This document shows, piece after piece, positions 34,301 to 46,313 of a stretch of DNA of 64,000 nt (within the stretch, counting starts at the first letter, position 1; every line of letters begins with the position of its first letter). The stretch lies in assembly GCF_000006405.1 (NCBI RefSeq), contig NW_003215766.1:462587-526586 (forward strand), given 5' to 3'. The stretch is from Perkinsus marinus ATCC 50983 (lineage: Eukaryota > Perkinsozoa > Perkinsida > Perkinsidae). A model generated the notes under the pieces. That model saw nothing but the letters and a program-made list of their open reading frames with translations. It did not search any database and was not told the DNA's origin. A program made the translations under genes and the position numbers.

Positions 34301-36606
34301 TCGACTGCAGGCCGCTCAACAGTGCTCTACCATCTGGGGTCAGTGCTGTTGTAGACCTTGTACGTTGCCGCATCTAACTCTGTGTCGAAGCATCTCCTGC
34401 CCTCTAGGCGCGTGGGACATCCATCGCCATTCTGAACCCGCACTCTTCCAAGGAGTGGGATTCTGTCCTTGGAGCGCTCGGGCTGATGGCAAAGACAGTA
34501 CAGAGGCTCTACGTCATCATCCCTCTCGTGTCTAGTCGGTCCAAATCCTCGTCGATGGGCGATGCCTCTCTCGCTATGAGCATGTGCCTGGAGGAGCTTG
34601 GCTACGGCTTGAGTGATGGATCCAAACTCGCGTTGGATGGTAGCTTAAGTATGATCTAAGACAAGGGGGCATTATCGATTCCAGGTCGGACTGAACTCAC
34701 ACTCAAGCTCAGCATGCTCGAGAAGGTCACGCCTCTAGCTGTTCCTATCCGAGATTCCTTCGTGGACTCGGTTGTAGGAACCATCAAGCGCGTGCTAGCC
34801 ACCGTAGAGGAAAAACTAGACGAGGACTCACTAGAGGAAGACATAGACGGCAGACATCAACTATCACAAGAGTCACAGCGAGTTTACCGACAAGGGGAAG
34901 GCTGTCTAAGCGGGGACGAACCTTTCGAGGTTGAATTAGCTGCTGAAGACGTGCCCAATGATGACGACACTTCTAATCACAGTGAATTCCACTCGGGTGT
35001 TTTTGATGAGCCCCGGTGGCGGGAACGGTCCCGGCCTGATCCCTTCCCTATTGAGGATGTTACAAGTGGACTCACGTACGGCAACCTCGCTGGGATGCGG
35101 TTGGAAAAAGAGTCCACACGTGAGTATGACTCATTCAGCTTCGACGACCCAGCGAGCATGGAAGACCCTGGTTGCTCAAATACTTTCTACAGAAGTGCCA
35201 TCCAGGATAACAGTCTTGCTCACGAGGGCGACCGCAAGGACTCCTTCAGTTTCACAAGCCTCGCAAGGTCTGACGAGCCGTATCGTGCTGTTCGGGGTCA
35301 GGCTGTCAGGGAAGAGCTACCCCGGTCAGCTGGTAATGACAGCGATGACCAGGACTGGGATGACTTCAGCGATACTGTCCCGCGTCCGTCGGGAAGTCAG
35401 GGGAGAGCGGACTGCGGCGAATCCAGTCTTTTCTTTGGTGACGGACTCAGCAAGCCGAATCACTCGGCCTCGAGTTATAACTCGAGGATCTTCGCTCGAA
35501 ACCTTCAAGGGTCGAATGGTGGCCTAACTTTGTCCGGGAATATCCACAGTTTCTCAAGTCATGAGGAAGCTGATCGGAAAGCGGAGCGGGTCCGCGCTAT
35601 GGTGTCAGACTTCGGCTCGTTGATCAGCAGCTCGAATGAGAAGAAGTCGTCGAAACCACAGTTACCACAAGGATCGAAAAGCAAGGCCCTTAAATTTCGG
35701 GTGAGCACTTGTCCTTCACCGGGAAGAATTAGAGGAGGGCTGTGTGGGACTGGCGAAGTGTCGTCGCGCTCATCAAGGGTCACACGAAAAACCGACACTG
35801 CCGCTTGGGACCTCCCCGGAAGTGTCGTGTCGTCCAGTCCAAGCGTTTCCCTACAGTCTCCTGTAAGCTCTCATACAGTAGATAGCATAGCTCGGAATGG
35901 GAACATGAAGAAACGCCTGCGAAATGCATCTATTGAAGAACGGAATGCCTCATCAGCCTTCAGCGGGATGGAGGCGGCAAGCATTGGCGAGATGAGCTTC
36001 ACCAAAGGGTGTATGGACGATTATATGAGAGTGCCTATGCATAAAGCAAATAGTCTCGAGTCGATGACTTCGTTCTCGAGCCCGCCAGCGTCTCCTGTTA
36101 CTCATGTCTCAGTGAAGCGACCTCGGAAGACAGAGAGTAACCCCAGGAAAGTCTCTTTCGCGGAGCATCCAACTTATTCCGTCATCGGCTCATCCTGGGA
36201 AGAGGCGACAGAGGTCGTCGATAGCCCAGACCGCTCCGCCCGAACTTCCCACCTCACCATGTGGGATGATCTCAATAGCGATTGCGGTCCGGAAGGCAAG
36301 CCAGCCATGCAACTCGAAAGACGTTCGAAGAGGTTTAAAAGTCAACACCCACCTGTCGATCGAGTCAAGGGCGAGAAAGCATCGATATCTCCAGGGTCCC
36401 TGCATAAATACCGTTACGATCCGAGCACTGTGGACGATATCACTCCACACGATTCAGTATCGAATCCCGGAGCACGTCTTCATTTCCGCTATGCTGGAGT
36501 ATCTCGGAAGTCCGGGCGAGGTCAGGAACGCGGCCAGTCTTGGCGTAGAAATCAGATGCCGCGGTCAGCTGTAGTGCGCGATGGCCTCTTCACTGTATTC
36601 CGATGA
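31347..36606 (+). CDS. large, mostly disordered protein of unknown function
   Basis: Long open frames on one strand: 31347-32057, continuing in frame across a possible 24-nt intron into 32082-32963, weaker exons at 33.4-34.6 kb, and a terminal 34714-36606 frame of about 630 codons that ends at a TGA. The first part is rich in acidic residues and repeated aliphatic-Pro-Trp phrases (LEVDWLDSIGP, IESVPWLPK, EIPSWTSK, LPPLDWLDH). The middle has a folded-looking segment (FEALLDVENSNPV). The C-terminal part is Ser/Arg/Asp-rich and basic at the end, with a likely nuclear localisation stretch (KRPRKTESNPRK). Whether 31.3-33 and 34.7-36.6 kb are one gene is not proved. A distant link to ZIP2/SHOC1-type meiotic proteins crossed my mind but is not supported. 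Confidence 0.6.
32628..32669. repeat. perfect 18-bp inverted repeat inside a coding frame
   Basis: Arms 32628-32645 and 32652-32669 (GAGCTCCCACGATTGAAT and its complement) with a 6-nt loop. It falls inside the open frame of the disordered protein and translates without a stop. Confidence 0.9.
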
Positions 36607-37216
36607 GAGCCCAGTCATTACTCTGTTGATGGGTCTCACTCTAGTGGGGCTTCTTACTCAAGTCTCGAATTTCCGTGCAGTGTTAATATGTGCTTCTATT
36701 GAGTCTTTGATGATATAGTACGCAGACTCTGCATTTCGAATATGATATACGAATGACTCCCAAACTACTCCGCCGCATATACTCCTTCCACGTGCAGACA
36801 TATATCCTAATAACCTCCGAACTTCAACGAAATGCGGGGCTTATCCATTACTGCACTTCTCGGTGGTGTCATTTATTATGTGCCAGTGCTATCATCAGTT
36901 AGCTACATTTGTCGCCATACGGAGGACGATATGAGGACTAAACGTCGAGACGCAATTCATGTTTTTATATTCTCAGTCTTTGTTGTAGTGGTCGCAACTC
37001 CCGAGATTGCATATGATTTCATCGTCTGTATCATCATGCGCGATGCCTATAGATGTGCACAATGTGCACCGCATATGCGTGCAGCTCTCGGAGAGGATAC
37101 TGTATACATTCTTGCGAAGTGTTGGTAGTGACCTCGGACCCTGATCGTTAGGATCCTCTGGGCCAGAAAACTGCTATCTCGTTTAATACAGCGCGTCACC
37201 GTATTTTCCACGCGTA

Positions 37217-40200
37217 ATGGAAACTGGCGAGGATAACCAGGAGAAGACAACGACTCAGGAGAGTGCCAGAATCACCGGAAGAGCCCATAAGAGCCTTCTG
37301 AGCAGAGCACAGGGAGCGGCCAAGTGCTTTTGCCACCTGCGGGGAAGAGAATTCGGACTCTTCTTATCAGACGGGCAGTGGCTGCGAGACATATTCGTCG
37401 AAGTGATGACGCTCGGATGCATTTGCAGAACTTCCGCGATAGATTGCACATGGAGAACAGAATGATCTCCCACGGGAAAGCTGAGATCGGGTACTCACAA
37501 ATCCTCATGACCTTAGCGGTGATGGCTTCCGTAGTCATTCGCTGTAGGTTCATGCTCTGCTGCCTATTCTATATTATGACTATATACCTCCATTTCAAGT
37601 GGCCTGTGCCCGTAGATATCAGCACAGACTTGCTGACCAGGATCAAGACGTTGAGAACATTCGACTCTATGCTGGATCTCATCCGAGTGCAGGCGCCCCG
37701 CAGGTTGTAGTTCTGACAGGGCTCACTTCAGACGGAACCCGAACGCTCGAGACCATTCGAGCTTTACGGTCCAGACCGCGCAACTGTGACCTTAGTAGCC
37801 AACCCTAACAATGGTGGTGAACCGGACATCCACATTCAACCGAAGAAGGCCATAAAGGGACCAGTAGGGACGAGCTCAGCTCTGTGTACAGCTAGACGGA
37901 ATCAGGTCCTTGCCTTGTTACCAATGATCGTCGTCCATAGAGGAAAGATCATAGATCCCTGTGGGCCAACAACCGCTCGAGAGTTCTCTGATCAATTTCT
38001 CGGGTGGGTGTTCGATCCGACTGATTTACTCCGTCGAGAAAATGGCCATAGGTATATGAAGTGCCGACTTTTTCCTCGAGAAGACTCTGGGAGCAATGTG
38101 TCGCGAAATGATTGCACAGTACGTGAGAATCTCCCTAATGTGCTGCAAAACTGCGTTGGCAGCGACCCTGGTGATGATGTTCCTCTTGAGTGAGTGCGGG
38201 ATGACGCTACATGGCCCATCTGAGTCGACAGTGTGGTTTAACTTGTTGTTCTCAGTGTCAGTAGCCGACCTCTAGATAAAGCATTAGTTATATCTGTTTC
38301 AGAGTAGCAAATAAATTCCCTCATCACTTTTGGGTGAATGTGAAGCACTTCGGCAGCATCTGGCCTTGGGAGTACACTGAGAGATACTCGGATGCCTTTC
38401 CCTACGCCCCTCCAGGTCCACACGTCAAATACCTTCGTATATAGTTATCTCTATCGTTAGATCAGATCCCTTCGATAGCCTCCGACTTCATCAACCACGA
38501 CCTTGTCGCTCCTTCTGTTACGTCCATTGACATCAGGCGGGTTTTTTACTATCACCGAGATGATCCTAACCATGGAGTGCGCCTTTTTCGCATGGAATCC
38601 CTACCTTCACAGCAACAACTCCTTACCTTAGGTCGTCTTCGTTTACGTGGAGACGTCGTTTGAAATAAGCGAGTCTAACTATGTCCACCCTCGATATCAA
38701 GCGGAAACCATAGAAAATATGAAAGACATTCCAATAACCCTTCTATTGGCCGTCCTCTTTGCTGCCATCGATGGTGGAATCCAAGTGAGCAGCACTTCAC
38801 CTAACGATAAGGCCAGCCGGGCCACGGAAGCTACTGTTGAAGGTCATGATGATAATGTCGAACATTCGACGTGAACGAGGTCGTCGCTTGATGCGTGAGC
38901 TAAACCAGTTAGCTAAGTTGTCGGGCTCAGTTGGGCACGTCTACAGCTACGCCGTGAGTATCATGTCAAATCTTCGATAGTGAACCAAGATGGGTTTGTC
39001 TTTAGAATTTACTCAGCGACGTTATCATCATAGCTTTGGGTGTCTTCCGCCTGGTGGTCGTTGCGAACGACTGGATGGAGCAAGACGTCTTCGGTCTACT
39101 TCTCAACGACGGTAACATACCATAGGCGTGCGAGATCTGCTTGCGTGGGTTCTAGTTCTAGTGAGACTTTTTTCTATTATCTAGATTTGGATCCACTAAC
39201 AGATGCTGGTGTCCAGAGTTATCTGGATAAGTACGACAATATGCGCGTAACGATATATTGGATCAGATTGGTGATGAACTTTTCGATCCCTAGCGGTCCA
39301 GGCCGAGAATTCACCCTATGTAGGTTCGTCGCGCCGAGATTGTACTCTTCATGGTCATAATCTTCCGTCTGATAAAGTTCCCGGCTGGGCATCCGAAAGT
39401 CGCCGCTTTGATTCGTATGTCTCCAAGCCCGGTCCGTCTCCTCCATCTTCGTGTTTCCACCATTCAGGCACGATATCGCTCGCCCGTGACGAGCTCGTAC
39501 ACTTTTTCCTTCTCTTCTTTTCATTCCAAGCCGCTCTCCTCGTAGCCGCCCTGATGTGTTTTGGTGACACGGCTAGACGGTTCTCCTCGCCCTCACAGCT
39601 CATGTGATTCTGGCCTCAATATCTCACCAGGATAGCCTCTCCGGAACAGGTATCTGCAATTCCAGCTGCTCACAGGGGAATGGCCATTTGAAGACTTCGA
39701 CGAGCCCATGCTACAACGGCCAACGGCCATGAGTCTGTGGATGACCACGTATTCACTGCGATATGCTCTGAACACGACGGCTCGAGCTTAGATATGGCCT
39801 CATCGTGTTCTTCACTCTCATCAACTTCTTCATTGCTATCATATCTCGTGCTTTCGGGGAAGCCCAAGGGGAGTTGGAGCATTTCCCAGTAGCGCAACAG
39901 TTCATAACAGTACGTGTTCATGGAAGTGACCATGACCGAATAGCGATCGAGTCATCAGGACGTTGCCCATCTGTTCCTAACTTCGGCTACATCCTGGCTC
40001 GGCCTAAGGCGATCGTTTTCCTACGAATATGACGGAACCAGTCACAGGCAAGAACACTCCAAGAAATGTTCGGCATGCAAAGGATTTGCAGTTACACGCC
40101 TCACGGAGCTAGGTGGCCGAGTCGTGCTCGGGTCATCAGAGCTCTCGATGGCATAGTGCAGCGGACTGAAGCCCAGGGCGGTTTTCGAGGGGGCTTTAGC

Positions 40201-41294
40201 ACAGTATTTCTACCCCAGCAAGATGATGTGATAGTGATGCTTTGTGGACATATAGTAGATCTTCCTCGCAAATCACTCAGGATCATGAACATCTCAAGAT
40301 TCCAAATGTGAACTGGGAGTGGCAACCTCATGTAAACCTCATTCCACAGCATGATAAGCTCTATATGGAGGCGATGACCGTCAGTGTGAGCTCAAAACCC
40401 ATGTGCGCTCAATTTGTCAAAGGGTGTTTAATATGGTGTTCATCTTGGGAGGTGTTCGCTTGTCATTAGGCGCGAGAGCTGATCAGCCACATACGAGAAA
40501 AGAGATATATTCGTGACTTTGACGATGACGGCATGCGGGACATGTTCATGCACTATATGAAGCTCTATGGCCGTCACCCGCACCAATTCCTCCACCGCGA
40601 CTTCCAGCTGCCCGAGCGAGATCCAATTTTCGACCTGCACACTGTGGTACAGGGCTTCAGCAAGAGCATCGATACAACTCTGACGGTGGGGTTTCAGAGG
40701 ACCATATCTCTGATGAAAGACTTGAGACAGTCTGAACTAGACTGTGTCTCGCAAGCGGAGGAAATAGAGGAGTTATTACCAGCGAAGGAGACGGCGAGGT
40801 GCGCCAGCGAAGAGCTCGAACGGAAAGTCTTTGGTCGTCTCCTGTCGGATGGTGAGGATGCCGATGAACTTTTGGCGCAGCGCAGAAGTCGTCTCCGGGA
40901 TATGACCAGTCGGCTTAATGCTCATGTGATGAGCACAGCAAGCGTGCTTGATCAGTACTTACCGCCTCTGGGCTGGCGTCAGCGCCTTGCGGCCGAGAGC
41001 AAAGCGGTGCCCGTTAGAGTTAGGGGTGATACCCTACAACAGAAGCAATGGCGTGAGGAGCAGAAGAGACGCCAGTTGGAGGCTCTCCTAGCGTACCGGG
41101 CTCGCAAAGCCCCTCTCAAGACGCCATCTATACAACCGAGTCGAGGCGACAGCGCGGAAGCACGTAATGCCGCTCAGGCTGCTGCCACGAGATCGAGGCT
41201 GATCGCGAGAGCGAAAAATGTTGCGTACAAAAAGCCCTCTCCACGTGAAATACGCAAGATTCTGGAGGAGGCGAAGCGCCGTCGAGAACGATAA
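37217..41294 (+). CDS. polycystin-like (PKD2/TRPP) cation channel 2
   Basis: Second polycystin-type channel. The ATG at 37217 opens a charged N-terminus (METGEDNQEKTTTQESARI). The extracellular domain probably spans 37.8-38.7 kb (for example VTSIDIRRVFYYH). A voltage-sensor-like block follows: RRLMRELNQLAKLSG, then LLSDVIIIALGVFRLVVVA (39.0 kb). The S5 helix and pore reads ELVHFFLLFFSFQAALLVAA and LLTGEWPFEDFDEP (39.5-39.7 kb), and S6 is VFFTLINFFIAIISRAFGEA (39.8 kb), a close match to the PKD2 S6. The last exon, 40533-41294, encodes a 250-residue cytoplasmic tail with charged coiled-coil segments (SQAEEIEELLPAKETA) and a basic end. It is unlike the tail of channel 1, so they are paralogues rather than a recent duplicate. 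Exon joins in the extracellular part are uncertain. Confidence 0.83.
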
Positions 41295-41527
41295 CTAGAG
41301 CATGCCTCTGTGATGAGATGACCATGGCCCATTCCGTTTTCCAGAGGGCACTTCCTGGTTTCCCCCTGTCCAGACTCGACGACTTGCGTTTTGTCATAGC
41401 GATTACCCGAATGTGAACGGCTCCAACTATGAACAGCACTTGCTCATCGAGATTAGAAATACGATAGGGAGTCGGGATTCTATCATCGACCTTAGTACGG
41501 AATGCTTTTAGTCTGTGCACCCCTCCA

Positions 41528-43129
41528 GTGTCAACTATGCTACCTTCCCTTATGCTGTCACCTCAATCTGTTTTCTGTCACTCCTGCGGCAGTCGGAGTG
41601 AGATATTCGACGTAGGCGATGCGTTGTTATCGGGCGCGTGGAGTTTGTGCCCTTCACAGGACGGAGACGTCATCCTCTGTCCAGCTTGCGACTCCACCCA
41701 AACAGAAGTCTCGCCTTACCTACCAGGTATCGCAAGGCTCGTCACCCTCGCTACCCACGATGGTTCGTGTCCATAGATACGTACCTCACTCGACGGCCTT
41801 CCCGCACTGAGGCGGAAGAGACAGCGGCTTTGAGGGTATGAGCTGGTCGCGACCGCAGCTGTGGAGGGCTGTATCCACTCAGGGCCGTCTACTGCGACGA
41901 CCATCCCTCATTGAGAGTCAGGAACACCAAGCCGCGGTCATTGGCTTAGTCAGACTGTGAGCTGTTCAAAACGGCTACCACGGCTGAACGCTGCTCTTCT
42001 CGACAGATATGAACGAGGCCACATTCCTGACGCCCGTTTCATAGACCTATTGGCCGAGTTCTCCCGCGAGCCCGATGGAGTTTCCCCTCTTGAGAACACC
42101 ATAGCCCAGGTGGATTGCTCCTCCGTCTCGTCTTGCTATGTGCGTGGCAGCGGTCGACCTCCTCCGCCGGTATGGTTCGATATTGGCGCTCTGACAGCCT
42201 CGGTCTGAACGATACTCCCGTGTGCAAGGCTCTGATCCAAAGACTCGTCGAGATCAATCGGCCTGGGTATGGACTCTCCAGCTCGATGCTTCGAAAATGT
42301 CAACGATAGGTTCTGCACCATTTGTTCGGAGAATATCACTGAAGGCGAAAACGTGAGATATACAGCCTCCTTGTCGTCCCGCGCTCGGGGTAGGAGCTAA
42401 TGCTTGCAGGCGATAGAGCTCAACAGTGGATGCGGACACTACTTCCACTCGAACTGTATCAAGCAATGGTTTACCAAGAAAAATACTTGTCCAACTTGTC
42501 GACATGAGTAAAGAACCTTTCGATGCCCGACAGGACTTAGGGCTTTGCTGCCACCTTCAGGTACCCGACTGATGGTGTGGAGTTTCTGAGATCCATCGGC
42601 TTCCATGAGGAAGCATATGACCTTGCTGTACAAATCCTTCTAGACCGACAACGGGCACTCAAAGAAGCTCTCGGAGTGTTGAGGTAGGGTTGTACTATGT
42701 GGTTACGAGGATGCAGATTTGGAGCGCCCAGATACGTTCATCAAGAACTGGCTACTCGGAGATCCTCAGTGACATCGTGGGGAGTTGAGTTGGATGACTC
42801 CGTACAAAGATCAGCTCCAGGGACTGAGTAACAGTACCTTGGTTGTCCTTAGGGCGTAACCGTCTACGATGAACATTCTGAGCAAGTGAGTGATGAAGAT
42901 GATGATGAAGATGAAGAAGATGGAGATGAAGACGATGAAGATTATGATGAAGATGATGAACGGTATGGTGTGTATTTACCAGCTTCTACTTTCCCATGCC
43001 AGATATTCCGAGTCCCATTCTTGTATGAGCGATTCCTCCGGGGAGACTATCGTGTACCATAGGTCTCGCCGAGCGCAAAGCTATCCAGCCTCACCGAGGA
43101 CGGCGCAGGTGAGTGAAGATGCAGAGTAA
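41528..43129 (+). CDS. RING-H2 E3 ubiquitin ligase (RNF115/126-like architecture)
   Basis: An N-terminal zinc ribbon with two Cys pairs ([10 protein letters not shown] ... [14 protein letters not shown]) is followed by a spacer and a RING-H2 finger at 42.32-42.51 kb: [14 protein letters not shown], a short intron, then [16 protein letters not shown] and NTCPTCRHE. The C-H-H-C spacing is that of a ligase that binds E2 enzymes. Pairing of a ribbon with a RING resembles RNF115/RNF126, which act on ubiquitinated cargo. Another intron leads to [20 protein letters not shown] and then an acidic tail of Asp/Glu (42.88-42.96 kb) ending around 43.1 kb. The exons between 41.8 and 42.3 kb are not resolved. 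Confidence 0.72.
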
Positions 43130-44074
43130 CCCGAGTCGAGTGTTCATCATAGCTTCATGCTGATCGTCATGAACAAGCCATATCCCGATGGGGTGAACTT
43201 TCCGAGTTCACAGGATCCAATATCGGGGAGCATTCCCACGTTTCATCCTCTGATGCATCGGAACCCGTACGAACTCATCGACGGTCATGCTCAATTGGTA
43301 ATGGGATGTTTGACCATTGTCCAATTCGTGTTGATCACATCTCAGATGACCGTTTGAGCCAACACTCAAAAAACATAATGCAGTACACAGTTGACCCCTT
43401 ACACTTGCCGAGACGTCCTTCCGATGGTACTCGACGGAAAATTTAAGTTCAAACCCTTACCCATTCATCCATTCTTGTCAACTATTTATTGAGATCGGAT
43501 ACGCTAATAGACATCGCTCAAGTGATTGTGTTATAGTATCGTCCGAGACAGATTAGTGGACCGGGGGATGCCCCGTTCGAAGAAATGAGATCGACATCAA
43601 CAAAAATGGTCCGTGGAAAGATTTCCGACGTCGCTTTTTCCAGATATCGGAAGACACACCTGAACTCTTATACAGCCATCTTAAGGTCATCATCCTTGTG
43701 AGGCACTCCTGGACGTGAGCACTAATCAGCGACTATCCCACTAGCTACAGAACGCTCGCGCATCACTCAGTGTTTTTTCAAGTAAGCACAGAGATTCGAA
43801 TAACATCGATACGATAAAAATGCCATCCTATCATGACTAATTGTGCTTCTTCGAATCAGCTCGAATTGTTACTGCTTATGTGGTCTCCAGTGGAGGAAAC
43901 TAGGAGATGGTCGACGCTTTGTTCACGACGCTGTGATTCACAGATATTTTCTCCCTTTGCGCGTCGTCACACTATCCTGATGGCATTCCACTTAGTGACA
44001 ACCAAACATTGCAGTAGGCGCAACGTATGATACTAATGATAATGAATCAACAGGATATCTCAACCAAAGGTCTG
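43130..44074. other. convergent strand-switch region
   Basis: Between the plus-strand RING gene and the minus-strand cyclin L gene. Short frames only; a 66-codon plus frame at 43157 has no recognisable feature. The region is AT-rich around 43.4-43.6 and 43.8-44.05 kb. Confidence 0.45.
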
Positions 44075-45274
44075 TCATCGACGTTCATACCAGCTTCGTC
44101 CACGCTCATGACGGTGATCATGATGGCGACGATCACGAGAACTCTCGTGTGTCCGTGAGCCATCGCTGAGGCGTTCTCGACGTCCTCTACTTCCTGAGCA
44201 AGATCTCCTTCTGGACCTATCCCGTCGCCTCGATCGTTCTCTCGACCTCTCCCTTGATCGTTCACGTTTCGAACCAGAAGATGCGCGCCTCTTCACAGAT
44301 GCCTTGCCAGGAGGCTGCGAATGTGGTTCTTTTTTATTCGGTGCTGGTCGTAGCACCACAGGACGTTCAACTTGCTCCTTCACCTCGGGCTTCGCAGCCA
44401 GGACTTCAGTCGGCTGCTCATCATCCAATGTTACTGGCGAAGCCGCAGCAGAGCTAACCGAAGGCTGAGGGGTGGTGAGCTGTTTTTCTACTTTCGGGGG
44501 ATAGAGGGAGAAATATGTGAGCTCATCAGGCGCTCTCCTTAGCCGTAATACTTCATCAATGAAGAGCTCCAATTGGCCCTGGGAGACACCGAGGGCCTCC
44601 CACCAAGTAGTCTCCGCTAAACCGGACTCGTCAGGGCGCTCAGCATCGGCCATGAACATAGCTCCGGCAACTAGTGCTTCTGGTGGTAAGAAGCAGATTA
44701 TGGGAGACCGATGAATATCGGTGAGTATCGGACAAGCACGCCGAGCTACACTCTTAGCCACGCCATGACCACATGCACCGAATACACTTTGAACCAGGGG
44801 AACCAGCATAGCATGGGCGGAAGGGAACAGCAGCTGTCCGATCTCAAAGCCGAGCTCGCGGAGAATATAGCGCTCAGCTCTCATCACTTCCGTCTTGATC
44901 TGCTTGTACTCATCACTTGTCAGATCGATGGCTTCAACTAGTTCCCACTGCCTGCCGTCCGTCCTCGGTTCCACTTCACGTAAATGCAAAAGCTGAAAGA
45001 CCTGTACCACCTTCCACATAGCTCTAGGAGTCTCCTCGTACTTACACCCGAGGAACGTCGCAGCGCATGACACAATTCTGGCGTTGAAGGCAGTGAAGCC
45101 CTTCCGGAAGTAGAAGCGCTGTATGATAACAGCGGCAGCTAAGGGGACCTTCAATGGGAGTTTGAGCAAGATAGAGGCTCGGTAGGACAAGTCGACAGCG
45201 TATTCACGCATGAGGAGGGGATCGACAGGGCAAGGGGGCTCTGGTGTGGACGACGGGAGCAATGGCACCGACAT
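44075..45274 (-). CDS. CCNL1: cyclin L-like cyclin with RS domain
   Basis: Single-exon frame of 399 codons. The cyclin box starts around residue 30 (LLKLPLKVPLAAAVIIQRFY), as in L-type cyclins. The central Lys-Glu region (CAATFLGCKYEETPRAMWK) and a second fold with LGVSQGQLELFIDEVLRL follow. From residue ~310 the tail is a run of Arg-Ser dipeptides (RERSRERSRERSRRRDRSRR), characteristic of cyclin L, which pairs with CDK11-type kinases and links splicing to transcription. The gene has no intron in the coding part, unlike all its neighbours. The initial ATG at 45274 fits a normal length. It could be another transcription cyclin, but the RS tail favours L. Confidence 0.85.
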   Translation of the reverse strand: MSVPLLPSSTPEPPCPVDPLLMREYAVDLSYRASILLKLPLKVPLAAAVIIQRFYFRKGFTAFNARIVSCAATFLGCKYEETPRAMWKVVQVFQLLHLREVEPRTDGRQWELVEAIDLTSDEYKQIKTEVMRAERYILRELGFEIGQLLFPSAHAMLVPLVQSVFGACGHGVAKSVARRACPILTDIHRSPIICFLPPEALVAGAMFMADAERPDESGLAETTWWEALGVSQGQLELFIDEVLRLRRAPDELTYFSLYPPKVEKQLTTPQPSVSSAAASPVTLDDEQPTEVLAAKPEVKEQVERPVVLRPAPNKKEPHSQPPGKASVKRRASSGSKRERSRERSRERSRRRDRSRRRSCSGSRGRRERLSDGSRTHESSRDRRHHDHRHERGRSWYERR

Positions 45275-45445
45275 AAGTGGAGTCCAGAAGTTAACAAGCT
45301 GTGGATTCTATCAAACAGCGGCTACAACTCAAGACAAGGGAGAGAGAAAAACCGAGAGGGTTGAGCCGGCTTCCTGCCTGTGTAGTAGATTGCTAGTTGG
45401 AAAACGACTGAAGAGTACGTAGTACCCCTGGACGAAATCGATGCA

Positions 45446-46186
45446 ATGAGCTCTCACCTGACTAAGAAGTTTCCATTGACCACGCTGAATGATCCGAATC
45501 GACTCGCTGCTTGCTCACGGTTAGATCAACGACAGCTGTGGGAGGCATCTAACACGACACCGTGAGTCTATCGAATTAGTGCGGCATCATTCCATACAAC
45601 TGCTCATCATGAGCTGATTCATCTTCATCACTATCATCCGCCTCAGAGACCATAACCTCCGGTGGCTGCAACTCCGACGGGAGATATTCACCCGTCCAAA
45701 AACGCTCACGAACTTTGCAGACACGTGTAAAAATCAGACGATGGCACATGAATGTTAATACCCATGTCGTAGTATCTGCCTCCATCTATCTGAGAGGGAG
45801 ATCCGCCTGAACTCGGCTGTTGGCCGCATGGTCGCGACAGTTCTTACTAGTGACCTGAGTTTTCCCATATCTATCTCGTCCTTATATCCATCTGTTGCTG
45901 AGATGATGAGACTGATCCGCAAATGGCAAATGTCAGCGTTGTCCATCGATCTGTCCAGAGTACCTATTGTGATAACGATCAGGACATGAACGCTACCGAG
46001 TTCACTGACATAGATCTCCGGTCTATTATAGAGTCGTCACTCAGACGGGAGTCTCTAGGACCATCTCGAGAGTCTCTGCAAGGTGTGAGCTGCGTTGAAG
46101 TCCATGCCTCACGGAGCGATTCAACTATAACATCCCTTGACCGTGCTGGGCGTATGCAAATTCGGACGCAAGCAGCGCGACGGTGA
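45446..46186 (+). CDS. possible small plus-strand gene, unidentified
   Basis: The ATG at 45446 opens MSSHLTKKFPLTTLNDPNR with a GT donor after about 39 codons, and a further open frame runs to a stop at 46186 (TDIDLRSIIESSLRRESLG). A competing minus-strand reading exists over 45576-45946 (MDNADICHLRISLIISATDG). No domain was found for either. It interrupts the minus-strand block if real, so strand is not secure. Confidence 0.3.
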
Positions 46187-46313
46187 TAGGAAATGTTAGC
46201 GATGGTGACGTAGTAGAACGATACGATAATGATTCACGTTTAATAATGTCAGTGACGGTTTGAGTGAGTGACAGTACTTATGATAACAACTAGAGCGAGG
46301 AAAATAGTGACGA

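Noticed and set aside
36832-37128. Hydrophobic 98-codon ORF upstream of polycystin-like channel 2
   Set aside because: It has membrane-like stretches but does not join in frame to the channel start at 37217 and has no family resemblance, so it is not annotated as a gene.
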